Shown here piece after piece: positions 17,535 through 25,426 of a stretch of DNA of 64,000 bases (positions within the stretch are counted from its first letter, which is position 1; each line of letters opens with the position of its first letter). Position numbers and translations under genes: made by a program. Under the pieces are notes generated by a model. The model was not told where the DNA came from, did no database searches, and saw only the letters and a list, made by a program, of their open reading frames with translations. The stretch lies in assembly GCA_964389475.1 (NCBI GenBank), contig CAYMFD010000002.1, positions 1 through 64,000 on the forward strand. The letters are read 5' to 3'. This DNA comes from CAYMFD01 sp964389475. GTDB lineage: Bacteria > Bacteroidota > Bacteroidia > Chitinophagales > Saprospiraceae.

Positions 17535-19961
17535 TCAAAAACTAAACCTAAGGCCTACGATTACCCCAAATCCAGGGCCATTGACACCACTGGCGAAGGG
17601 CCGATAAAATCGATTGAGCAAGTTATCTATGCCGAACTCTACCTGCCAGCAGTCGCCCAGTCTTCGTTGGGCAGATAGGTCGATTACATACCACGCCGGC
17701 GTGCCTATGGGTGTGGCTAGTTCGATATTATCAGGTGATCCTCCATATTGGTCTAGGGGCTTAGCACCATTAAAGCGGAGTTGAGCCGAGCCAGTCCATT
17801 GATCCTTTTCATAGGTAATGGCAAGGCGACCGTATAAAGGTGGGATGTGGCTGAGTGGGCTCGTCTCTCCCTCTAGGTACTGCCATCCTCTGGTATATGA
17901 GATACTAGCATCGAGACGTAGGGCGGGGCTAAAGTTATACCGACTAGATAGGGATATACCAGCAATGTCCGCTGCAGCGGCATTGACATTGGTAATCGTA
18001 GTGAGTATAGAGCCATCCTGCTCTACGGTGCTGCTACCATCGGGTAGGGATGCAGGGGCCTGGACGATAGCATTAGTCAGTCTGGTATAGAATGTAGTTA
18101 TGGTCGCCTGTAGACCGTCGCCCGCCTGATAACCTATATTGACCTCAGTCGTGAGGCTTCTTTCTGGTTCGAGATCTAGATTAGGGATAGTCACCTCGTC
18201 CCCCTTGACGCGGATTTTGGCCTGGTCATCTACATTGGGGGCTCTGAAAGCCGTCCCTACACTAGTGCCAATTGACCATTGCTCATGCTTGTAGCGATGA
18301 GCAATGGATCCAGTGAGAGCAGAGGTCATATTAGTTACACCTTGGTAGTAATTGCTGGGCCAGACGATGATGGAGTCAGCATAGCGGAGGTCGACTTGCT
18401 GCTGGCTATATCGTACTCCCGCCTGAATATTGTGTTGACCACGATCGTACTCTGCGATGGCGTAACTGCCCACCGATCTCATATTAGCTAGATCGTCTGC
18501 ATATCTAGTTAGGATGGGTCTCTGATTTCTGTCGCGATCACTGCTACCAGCCGAGCTATTGACGATATTATTGCTTGCTTGCACTCCGTACTTGAGAGAC
18601 ACCGATTCCCTGATCTGTTTCTGAGCATCGATCGTGAGGTTCCATACATCCACGGCCTCACTGTTACCATTAGTAAATGCTGACGATGTACGTTGCGTGA
18701 CTCTAGATTCCAGTATTTCCTGTTTGGAGAGCTGAGTGGTCACTTGGTCAAAAAACCTAGTTCTACGCGACCAGACACTTTTGAGGGAATACATATATCT
18801 CTCTTGATCAGCGTAGTGCCATTTGAGCCAAGTGTTCGTCTCTAGTAGTTGGTCGTATCGTGGAATAGTACTATTACGATTGATCTGAATATCTAGCAGT
18901 AGGTAGTGCCTTCGGGTCAGTTGTCGCTTGACCTTCTGTGCAAAATTGATCTGCCAGTAGCCTGTATTCACTTGAAGTCTAGGAGTAGGATTAGTGCTTA
19001 TTGTCAATCTTCTGAATCGATTGATATAATATGTTTGAAACTCCCTCCTTAAACCATAGTCAGGATCGTCGTCTTCATTATATCGATGGTACTTGCCAGA
19101 CCATAGGTCTCCGAAGTCGCTGAAGCTAATGCTGGTTATTCCTGCCCATTTTTTGGTGCCGTAATCGAGATGGCCGTGTACGGTGATCTCATCGTTTACC
19201 GATGCATGCCGCATATATACATCGCCTTTGATGGCGGGGACATTTTTTTGCAATCGCAGTTTGGGATCGACAGTCCGAAAATGCACTACTCCACCTAGAG
19301 CATCTGATCCATAAAGCAATGCGCCTGGACCATATATTACCTCTACTTGGTCTAGTAAATGGGGATCGATGGTTATCGCATTCTGCAGGTGGCCGCTACG
19401 ATATATAGCGTTATTCATTCGTACACCATCATTGACGAGTAGGACCCTATTGGCCTCAAATCCTCTAAGTACAGGGCTGCCACCGCCCATCTGGCTGCGC
19501 TGGACATATACGTTTGCATTAGCCTCTAGAGCATCGGCAGTTGTTTGTGCTTGTGATAATTGTATTTGTTCTTTGCGGATGATGTCGACCTCGCCTATGA
19601 TCCGATCGGCTGGCCTATTTGTCCGGCCTACGATCGTTACAGTCGCACTAGTATTGGGTACGAGTTGGATGATGTTGTCACGCAAGACAGCAGTTACCGT
19701 AGTTTTTAGACTGATGTAGCCTACATAGTCAATGGTCAGGCTATCCTCGTATTGTAGTTCTGCGGGTATGACGATGCGTCCGTCGATGTCACCACTTAGT
19801 ACCTGCTGACCTGTGGTCGCTGTCACGTAAGCTAGAGGATATCCCTCAAACCCTACCACAGTAAACTGGTCCTGCGCAACGATATCCGCTACACCCAACA
19901 TCATCAGCAAAACGACAACCTTAGTACTTAGGTATCTTAATAGTAAAGGTCGTGCCCTCAT
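17535..19961 (-). CDS. TonB-dependent outer-membrane receptor
   Basis: An 808-residue receptor for active uptake of a ligand (iron chelate, cobalamin, heme or similar; not decidable here). Order: signal peptide (1 to about 30), carboxypeptidase-regulatory-like beta-sandwich (about 34-105), plug domain (about 115-235; QMGGGSPVLRGFEANRVLLV and VIYGPGALLYGSDALGGVVHF are typical), then a long beta-barrel ending in GVIVGLRFSF with a terminal Phe as needed for barrel assembly. The start codon lies inside the upstream histidine kinase gene, a 41-base overlap that suggests translational coupling. A kinase directly upstream could sense the ligand or envelope state, though no response regulator is next to it. 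Confidence 0.9.
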   Translation of the reverse strand: MRARPLLLRYLSTKVVVLLMMLGVADIVAQDQFTVVGFEGYPLAYVTATTGQQVLSGDIDGRIVIPAELQYEDSLTIDYVGYISLKTTVTAVLRDNIIQLVPNTSATVTIVGRTNRPADRIIGEVDIIRKEQIQLSQAQTTADALEANANVYVQRSQMGGGSPVLRGFEANRVLLVNDGVRMNNAIYRSGHLQNAITIDPHLLDQVEVIYGPGALLYGSDALGGVVHFRTVDPKLRLQKNVPAIKGDVYMRHASVNDEITVHGHLDYGTKKWAGITSISFSDFGDLWSGKYHRYNEDDDPDYGLRREFQTYYINRFRRLTISTNPTPRLQVNTGYWQINFAQKVKRQLTRRHYLLLDIQINRNSTIPRYDQLLETNTWLKWHYADQERYMYSLKSVWSRRTRFFDQVTTQLSKQEILESRVTQRTSSAFTNGNSEAVDVWNLTIDAQKQIRESVSLKYGVQASNNIVNSSAGSSDRDRNQRPILTRYADDLANMRSVGSYAIAEYDRGQHNIQAGVRYSQQQVDLRYADSIIVWPSNYYQGVTNMTSALTGSIAHRYKHEQWSIGTSVGTAFRAPNVDDQAKIRVKGDEVTIPNLDLEPERSLTTEVNIGYQAGDGLQATITTFYTRLTNAIVQAPASLPDGSSTVEQDGSILTTITNVNAAAADIAGISLSSRYNFSPALRLDASISYTRGWQYLEGETSPLSHIPPLYGRLAITYEKDQWTGSAQLRFNGAKPLDQYGGSPDNIELATPIGTPAWYVIDLSAQRRLGDCWQVEFGIDNLLNRFYRPFASGVNGPGFGVIVGLRFSF

Positions 19962-21081
19962 TAATTTTTGAGTTTTTCACAAATATCCGGCCCCTATGGT
20001 AGGACTCGATAATACGTTTGGCCAGCGATAGGCCTAGACCCCAGCCTCTAGACTTGGTACTATAGCCAGGGCGGAATACCGTCTTGTGTTTGCCTGCGGG
20101 TATACCCTTGCCAGTATCGGTCAGGTCGATGGTCACATCCGTTTCGTCATGGTTGATCATGGTGCTGATAGTTCCTTTGCCATCCATTGCGTCCAGGGCA
20201 TTTCTTATAAGGTTTTCGATTACCCAGTCGAATAGGTGCTTGTTGACAGGCGCTACGATAGACTGCTCTAGCGGGTCTGGAAAGTCAAATTGTATGTGCT
20301 TGCTAGACCGCCGCTTCATATAGTTTTTGAGCTCATCTAGTTCTTTAACTAGGTCTATCTCTACGAGTACGGGCTTGCTACCTATCTTACTAAAACGGTC
20401 CGCCACCAGCTCCAGGCGGTCTACATCCTTGATGAGTTCGCTCAGGACCTCTTCTTGATCGGCATTGCCATCGCTGAGTAGCTTGAGGTGCTCTATCCAT
20501 GCTAGGATGGCCGATATCGGTGTACCCAACTGGTGGGCCGTCTCCTTGGCCATGCCTGCCCACACACGATTTTGCTCAGCATTACGACTACTGTTAAACA
20601 AAAAGTAGCTGAGCAACACAAATAGGCCCACGAGGGACCCTTGGATGGCGGGGAAGTACTTGATATAGCTGAGCAACTTACTGTTAAATGGATATAGGCC
20701 AGCATACCCATAGGCGTGGATCGGCTCTCGGCCAGAGTCGATGTATTCGTCGATTTTCTGAGCGAGGAAGTCTTGGTCCGCATTGAGGTCATCGCCCCAG
20801 TTGATACCCATCAGCTCGCCATCATCGTACTGGCCCACGAGCTGGATATCGGCATTGGTCACGATGGACGCCTCCAGTTCTGTGTCAGCATTGAGATCTT
20901 GATTGGTAGTTAGTCGATCGATCGATAGGGCATATCGGACAGCGTCTTTCTCTTCTTTTTCTTTGAGCTGTTGCGCGAGGAAACTACTGTACCACAGCGT
21001 AACCGCCAGCAACACTGCACCCAAGATGATGAGGATAAACTTAAAGCGAGATTGTCTGGTATATATATCCATAGTGCCCAA
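19921..21081 (-). CDS. Membrane sensor histidine kinase
   Basis: A 386-residue two-component sensor. It has two membrane helices (about residues 14-36 and 143-162) enclosing a roughly 100-residue periplasmic sensor region with no recognised fold. The phosphoacceptor is His183 in KETAHQLGTPISAI, a sequence type common in Bacteroidota. The ATPase domain shows the N box (VIENLIRNALDAM), the G1 box DTGKGIP and the G2 box GWGLGLSLAKRI. No response regulator gene lies in the neighbourhood, so it is an orphan kinase. It overlaps the TonB-dependent receptor start by 41 bases. Met4 is an equally good start. Confidence 0.9.
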   Translation of the reverse strand: MGTMDIYTRQSRFKFILIILGAVLLAVTLWYSSFLAQQLKEKEEKDAVRYALSIDRLTTNQDLNADTELEASIVTNADIQLVGQYDDGELMGINWGDDLNADQDFLAQKIDEYIDSGREPIHAYGYAGLYPFNSKLLSYIKYFPAIQGSLVGLFVLLSYFLFNSSRNAEQNRVWAGMAKETAHQLGTPISAILAWIEHLKLLSDGNADQEEVLSELIKDVDRLELVADRFSKIGSKPVLVEIDLVKELDELKNYMKRRSSKHIQFDFPDPLEQSIVAPVNKHLFDWVIENLIRNALDAMDGKGTISTMINHDETDVTIDLTDTGKGIPAGKHKTVFRPGYSTKSRGWGLGLSLAKRIIESYHRGRIFVKNSKINEGTTFTIKIPKY

Positions 21082-21111
21082 TAGTAGACCATTTATCTAC
21101 TAGATAATGAC

Positions 21112-21294
21112 TTAGAGGTCCTCCGTAGTATGTCTTGTGTGCGAAAGTAGCCACTCTCGGTAAGCTGGACTGCATTTTGTGATGTCTGTTGCGATTATCT
21201 CTGGCACTTGATACGGGTGCAAAGTCTCGATACGGGTGACGATGGCGTCGTATAGATTTAGTAATTCCTGATGATGAGGGCGACAGACTAACAT
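21112..21294 (-). pseudogene. CutA remnant (C-terminal half)
   Basis: The 60-codon frame reads like the second half of CutA, a small trimeric divalent-metal tolerance protein of about 105 residues. The match is the family signature: an amphipathic helix followed by ETLHPYQVPEIIATDI and SPAYREWL. The frame stays open to 21369, but the first half of CutA, with its ferredoxin-like beta1-alpha1-beta2 unit, is absent there and I could not find it in other frames up to 21550. It ends 30 bases before the histidine kinase start. Most likely a truncated gene; a very divergent N-terminus is the alternative. Confidence 0.6.
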
Positions 21295-21786
21295 CGCTCT
21301 GTAGATATAAACTTGACTTTTGAGTGTGTACCCATTGTCGGAAAGGCCCGACTGGCCTCCTTCTTTTGCTCAGATCAAAAGAAGGCAAAAATCATGTGGC
21401 AGTAAGGAAATTCTTGACCTTACAATAGATCACGGAGATTGATTATCTCTTTAAATATCCGAGAAGTCCTGGCACTTTAAGCTAGCCAAGATCGACCTAG
21501 AGTCGTGTCAAAATTGCTTATATTTTTCTCATGGTGGGTTAGGTTCAAGTGATTTTAGGAGCTATCTGTCATTTTTTAGGGGCTCGGCCGAAAATTGCTC
21601 GGCTGAAAAATCGCATATTTTGTCGCCTCTCGATCTATTTCTGTACAGCGACCGTTCTTATATACTGTCAATCACTTTTCATCTGCTTTACATTTACTTC
21701 TAGCATTTGTAAACCAAATATCTTATCACAAAATCGGTCACACTATCTGGTACCGTTGTATGTATGATGATGAGGTCAGCCACCTG
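21295..21786. other. Intergenic region with an inverted repeat
   Basis: About 490 bases between murI and the cutA remnant. It contains a perfect 10-bp inverted repeat, CCTTCTTTTG at 21359-21368 and CAAAAGAAGG at 21376-21385, with a 7-base loop. On the plus strand it is followed by CAAAAATC, so it is at best a weak terminator. A short duplicated motif (GCTCGGC, 21590-21605) is also visible. No gene is supported. Confidence 0.5.
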
Positions 21787-22587
21787 CTACCAGATATTGT
21801 TAACCTGGAGATCTACGGCATCACCATAAAATAGGCGGGCCGTCTCGGCGAAAGAGGCGGTATAGTCCGATACGTAGAAGCAATCCTCGCGTACTCGGTG
21901 GCTCGCTAGTAGGTTACTAGCGGCTAGTGCCTCCCTGACTGCAGAAGTAACTACATCGGTCGAGTCTAGGACCACTGTACCGCTGGGTAAGTTGGCGATA
22001 ATCTCTTGTTTGATAAGAGGGTAGTGGGTACAGGCTAGTAGTAGGGTATCGATGCCGCCAAGGCTTTCGTGACTCAAGTACTGGCTGATGATAGCCGTGC
22101 TGACCTTGTTACTATGGTAGCCCTCCTCTATCATGGGTACGAGTAGTGGGGTGGCGAGTTGCTGTACGTCGATATTGGGATTACCCTTGTGGATCTTCTT
22201 GCGATATACGTCACTCGCTACGGTGGCCTTGGTGGCTATCACGCCTACCTTTTGTGAGTCAGAGTGGAGTACGGCATCGACGAGCGGGTCGACTACATTG
22301 ACGAATACCACCTTGCCCTCATAGAAGTCAAGAAGCATGTCGTAAGCCGCTGTAGCTGCACTATTGCAGGCGATGACGATCATCTTGCAGTCCTGCTCTA
22401 GTAAGAACTTACTGATCTTGATGCAGTAGTATCGTATGGCGTCTGCTGATTTTTCGCCGTAGGGTAGGTGGGCGAGGTCACCGAAGTAGACGAGTTGTTC
22501 GTCCGGTAATGAATGACGAATGGCATTGGCAACCGTCAGGCCACCAATGCCACTATCAAATATTCCTATGGGGCTTTGCTTATCGAT
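21787..22587 (-). CDS. murI: Glutamate racemase MurI, with non-standard start
   Basis: Makes D-glutamate for peptidoglycan. Cys-containing motifs IACNSAATAAYD and LLACTHYPLI supply the two catalytic cysteines. The N-terminal signature IFDSGIGGLTVANA and YFGDLAHLPYGEKS lies upstream of the first ATG (22383), so that ATG cannot be the true start. The frame extends back to 22587, where it meets the stop codon of the OmpH-like gene in the same frame. Codons between are ATC GAT AAG CAA AGC CCC ATA, with no ATG, GTG or TTG. The full frame gives 266 residues, the normal MurI length, if ATC (22585-22587) or a nearby ATA serves as start. Coupling to the upstream gene is likely. Confidence 0.85.
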   Translation of the reverse strand: MDKQSPIGIFDSGIGGLTVANAIRHSLPDEQLVYFGDLAHLPYGEKSADAIRYYCIKISKFLLEQDCKMIVIACNSAATAAYDMLLDFYEGKVVFVNVVDPLVDAVLHSDSQKVGVIATKATVASDVYRKKIHKGNPNIDVQQLATPLLVPMIEEGYHSNKVSTAIISQYLSHESLGGIDTLLLACTHYPLIKQEIIANLPSGTVVLDSTDVVTSAVREALAASNLLASHRVREDCFYVSDYTASFAETARLFYGDAVDLQVNNIW

Positions 22588-23106
22588 TTACATCGACAGT
22601 TTGGCCTTAACTAGAGGCGTGATATCTGTAGACTCGTCTGCATAGAGTAGTACACCTAGACTAGCGTCGAAAATGTACTGGTAACCGCCATCTGCCGCTA
22701 CAGCATCTATAGCTGCTTGGATTTTGTCTTGGATCGGTGACAGTAGTTGCTCACTTTTCTGCATGATCTGCTGCTGTGAGTTTTGCTCAAATTCGGCAAT
22801 CTTTTGCTGCTCTGCCTGTAGGTTAGCCGACTCCGTCTCGATCTGTACGCGAGATAGTTGTCCAGCTTGTTCTTTCTGCTGGAGTCCTTGTAACTTAGTT
22901 TGTAGTGCTTGGACCATGTTCTGGCCTTTTTTCTGCATCTGTGACTTTAGCGTCTCGATTTCAGCATTGGCCTCTTTGACGGCTGGCATCTCGCTGATGA
23001 GGAGCTGACTGTCTACATAGCCGAACTTCTGTGCCTGTGCTGCTAGTGAAATGCTACATAGCACAACGATGGCTAGTAGGGATCTTAGGTTACTTAGTGT
23101 ATTCAT
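22588..23106 (-). CDS. OmpH/Skp family periplasmic chaperone (copy 1)
   Basis: A 172-residue holdase for outer-membrane proteins in transit through the periplasm. Signal peptide at residues 1-25 (ending AQAQ), then FGYVDSQLLISEMPAVKEA, the usual start of the Skp body, then a long coiled-coil region rich in Gln/Lys/Glu (about 50-130) that forms the tentacles, and a closing strand-helix (YQYIFDASLGVLLYAD). It lies 80 bases after a paralogue and runs into murI with no gap and in the same frame. Adjacent Skp-like pairs are common in Bacteroidota, usually near the outer-membrane assembly factor BamA, which is not seen here. Confidence 0.9.
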   Translation of the reverse strand: MNTLSNLRSLLAIVVLCSISLAAQAQKFGYVDSQLLISEMPAVKEANAEIETLKSQMQKKGQNMVQALQTKLQGLQQKEQAGQLSRVQIETESANLQAEQQKIAEFEQNSQQQIMQKSEQLLSPIQDKIQAAIDAVAADGGYQYIFDASLGVLLYADESTDITPLVKAKLSM

Positions 23107-23186
23107 GATTGTGTGATTAGTCGATAATGTGTAAGCCCGACGCTTGAGCGGTCATAGGGCTGATATAGTTTGCGAGTCTTTTATGC

Positions 23187-23699
23187 TTACTTGATACCAA
23201 GTCTCTTCTTGATGTCCGTGGTCTTGTCGTAGTCCTCTGAGGCAAATAGTAGGCCAGCTGATCCACTTTTGTCAAATATCAGATCTACACCTCTGTCAGA
23301 AGCGAAGTCATCGATCGCCTCATAGACTCGCTCTTGTACGGGTGCTACGAGCTCTTGACGCTTAGTAAATAGGTCACCCTCTGGCCCGAAACGCTGTGTC
23401 TGTAGGGCACGTACGGACTCCTCCTTGGCGATGATCTCATTTTCACGCTTCATCTTCATCTCTTCGGTCAGTAGTGGCGTCTCAGCTTGGTACTTGTTGT
23501 AAAGCGCCTTGATTTTGTCGTACTCTTCGGCGATCTCCTGCCTCCAGTCGTTAGCTACCTTGTCTAGCTCAGCCTCCGCCTTGCGATAATCAGGAAAACT
23601 CGTCAATACATCATTGATGTCTACGACGGCGATGGACTGTGCTACCGCAGTGGTAGATGTTGCTATTGCTACTAGGGCTATTAATACAAGTTGTTTCAT
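23187..23699 (-). CDS. OmpH/Skp family periplasmic chaperone (copy 2)
   Basis: A 170-residue paralogue of the next gene. It has a signal peptide (1 to about 20, ending AVAQ), then SIAVVDINDVLTSFPDYRKA, a coiled-coil middle (about 35-125) and the closing VDLIFDKSGSAGLLFASED block. It is the first gene of the Skp-Skp-murI run. The C-terminal part is more acidic than in copy 1, which suggests distinct clients or hetero-trimers, but this is inference. ATG at 23699 gives a normal signal peptide. Confidence 0.9.
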   Translation of the reverse strand: MKQLVLIALVAIATSTTAVAQSIAVVDINDVLTSFPDYRKAEAELDKVANDWRQEIAEEYDKIKALYNKYQAETPLLTEEMKMKRENEIIAKEESVRALQTQRFGPEGDLFTKRQELVAPVQERVYEAIDDFASDRGVDLIFDKSGSAGLLFASEDYDKTTDIKKRLGIK

Positions 23700-24069
23700 A
23701 TCAGTCAGTTATAGTGATGGAGTGGCAATATTACCACCGATGCTGACGGTCGGCAAAGGTAGTATTTTACCTCCGACAGCTACAATAGTGACGAAAATGA
23801 TCGTCAGGGAGTTGCACCCTTAAGATCGTAATAACGTGCCAAAGAGAGTCCAAGTATTGACTATCAGGTTAATAAATATCTACTACCGCCTTATATATCA
23901 TGATTTTTAACGATGGCTTAACGGATGGAGAGCATAATAATCTCATATTGCTACATGTGTTGTAGGATGTTTGCTGCTTTACTCTGTACAAGCTTAATGC
24001 GCTTTAATATTTGCATTTGATCGAATTGCTGGTTATATTACATGATCATTTAGGTATAATCAAATTATT
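23700..24069. other. Divergent intergenic region before the broken cargo gene
   Basis: About 370 bases between the Skp-like pair and the secreted-protein gene. The plus-strand frame of the latter is open back to 24008, but the part before the ATG at 24070 has only TTG starts and no signal-peptide character. I see no promoter I could defend. Confidence 0.4.
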
Positions 24070-25426
24070 ATGCTTCAGACATTCAGACATTCAGACATTC
24101 CTAACTGAGCAGTTAGGGTTCTTATTTATTTTGCTCCTCCTCTCAGGAACTAATCATACCTTAATGGCTCAACAGGTAAATGTTAGTGGAGAAGTACATT
24201 TCATTAATTCTAATCTTCCGTCACCAGGACAGGGCTTAGGAAACCCTTTAAGTAATGTCTTGGTTAACTTCTCAGGCCTTCCAGTACTACCATCAGGATC
24301 ATGCAACAATGTAATTACTGACGATACAGGTTATCAATGTACTTTCAATGGTGGACCCGCTCAACAACTTCTCATAAGACCCAAAGCACTCAATAATGCA
24401 TTAGATAATAATTGTGGAGTTGATGAAGATGACTTGTGCTGGATGCAAGTTTATAGCATATACGGCGTAGGTGGTATTCCCTCAGGTTATCCGTGCGGTA
24501 GCGTTATCCTTACTTTTCATCACTCTTCACTCATCGCTGCTGACGTAAATCAGTCTGGCAATATCTCGGGTAGTGACGTAGTGATAGTACGTGATATGAT
24601 TCTTAAAAAACCCAACGCTGCAAATTATCCCAGTCATTTTTTCTATCCTCAGGAAGATGATAATGCACTATATGACGCTTACACTAATGCTGGAGGATAT
24701 CCCTTCATATCATATCAAGAAGAGATGATAGTACAAGGTGCCAACCCTGTGGCTGACTTTTATGCAGTTAAGACTGGGGATCCTGTAAGTGGTTATTGTA
24801 CTAATCCAGTTGCCAGACAAGCTGTTGCTGATCCCAATGTAAGTGATGCTCAAGAGGAGTTGCTTCTATCCGAAAGATCTGGATTATCGGTATTAAAGGG
24901 TCGGGTTATTGATGCATCCATAGAGATTGGAAGTGATTTGCAGGATGTGCATATGTTAAGTGCAAGATTAGACTTAGGAGAGTCTTATCACGATTTTATA
25001 GGGGTGGAGTCCAATTTAGATTTGGCGATCGAGCGGTCCTTTAGATTGGCTGGTGATCAGCTAGAGGTGATTTTATTGGCGGATAAGTCGGTATCTGAGC
25101 CTTATCTCAAACTAGTCTTTGACGACTCTAATGCATAGAGTTCTGATTTAGGGAATGTTATTGTGAAAGATTTTAAGGTTTATACTAAAGAAGAGGTGCA
25201 AGATTATAGCGTGGTGATGGAAATGGATCTTCCACTAGATGAGAAAATAGTCCATGTAGGTACTGGAGGCTACCTAGCACAGAGGTACAAGGGTGAGATA
25301 GTTGTGTACAATAACCTAGGAGCAATGGTTGCAGAAGGATCTAGTAGTATACTTGAAAGCCTCAATAGTGGAATGTACATCTTGCAAACAGTGGAAGGTA
25401 CATACCGAATTGTAATCACACAATAA
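24070..25426 (+). pseudogene. Secreted dockerin-like protein with T9SS type A domain, broken
   Basis: Reads as one exported protein of about 450 residues: signal peptide (FLFILLLLSGT...LMAQ), a beta-rich domain, a dockerin-like calcium loop (ADVNQSGNISGSDVVIVRD) near 24535-24600, and a C-terminal type A sorting domain (25226-25426: GEIVVYNNLGAMVAEG, GMYILQTVEG). Two defects are visible. First, the only ATG before the signal peptide (24070) is out of frame because of three 8-base repeats (24074-24097). Second, an in-frame TAG at 25136-25138 cuts off the sorting domain, yet reading continues in the same frame on both sides. The stretch is richer in A+T than its neighbours. It overlaps the next gene's ATG by one base. 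Confidence 0.75.
24074..24097. repeat. Octanucleotide tandem repeat (TTCAGACA x3)
   Basis: Three exact TTCAGACA units followed by a partial TTC. They lie two bases behind the ATG at 24070, between it and the hydrophobic signal segment. Eight is not a multiple of three, so any change in copy number shifts the frame. Confidence 0.85.

Noticed and set aside
21359..21385. Inverted repeat CCTTCTTTTG...CAAAAGAAGG as a terminator for the cutA remnant
   Set aside because: It lies upstream of the remnant on its strand and no gene ends in front of it on the plus strand; only reported as structure.
22381..22383. ATG at 22383 as the murI start
   Set aside because: It would delete the IFDSGIGG and GDLAHLPYG motifs that lie upstream in the same frame and are needed for activity.
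24011..24069. TTG start at 24011 for the dockerin-like cargo gene
   Set aside because: The extension has no signal-peptide character and the hydrophobic segment lies about 30 codons later; the out-of-frame ATG at 24070 is more likely to be the ancestral start.
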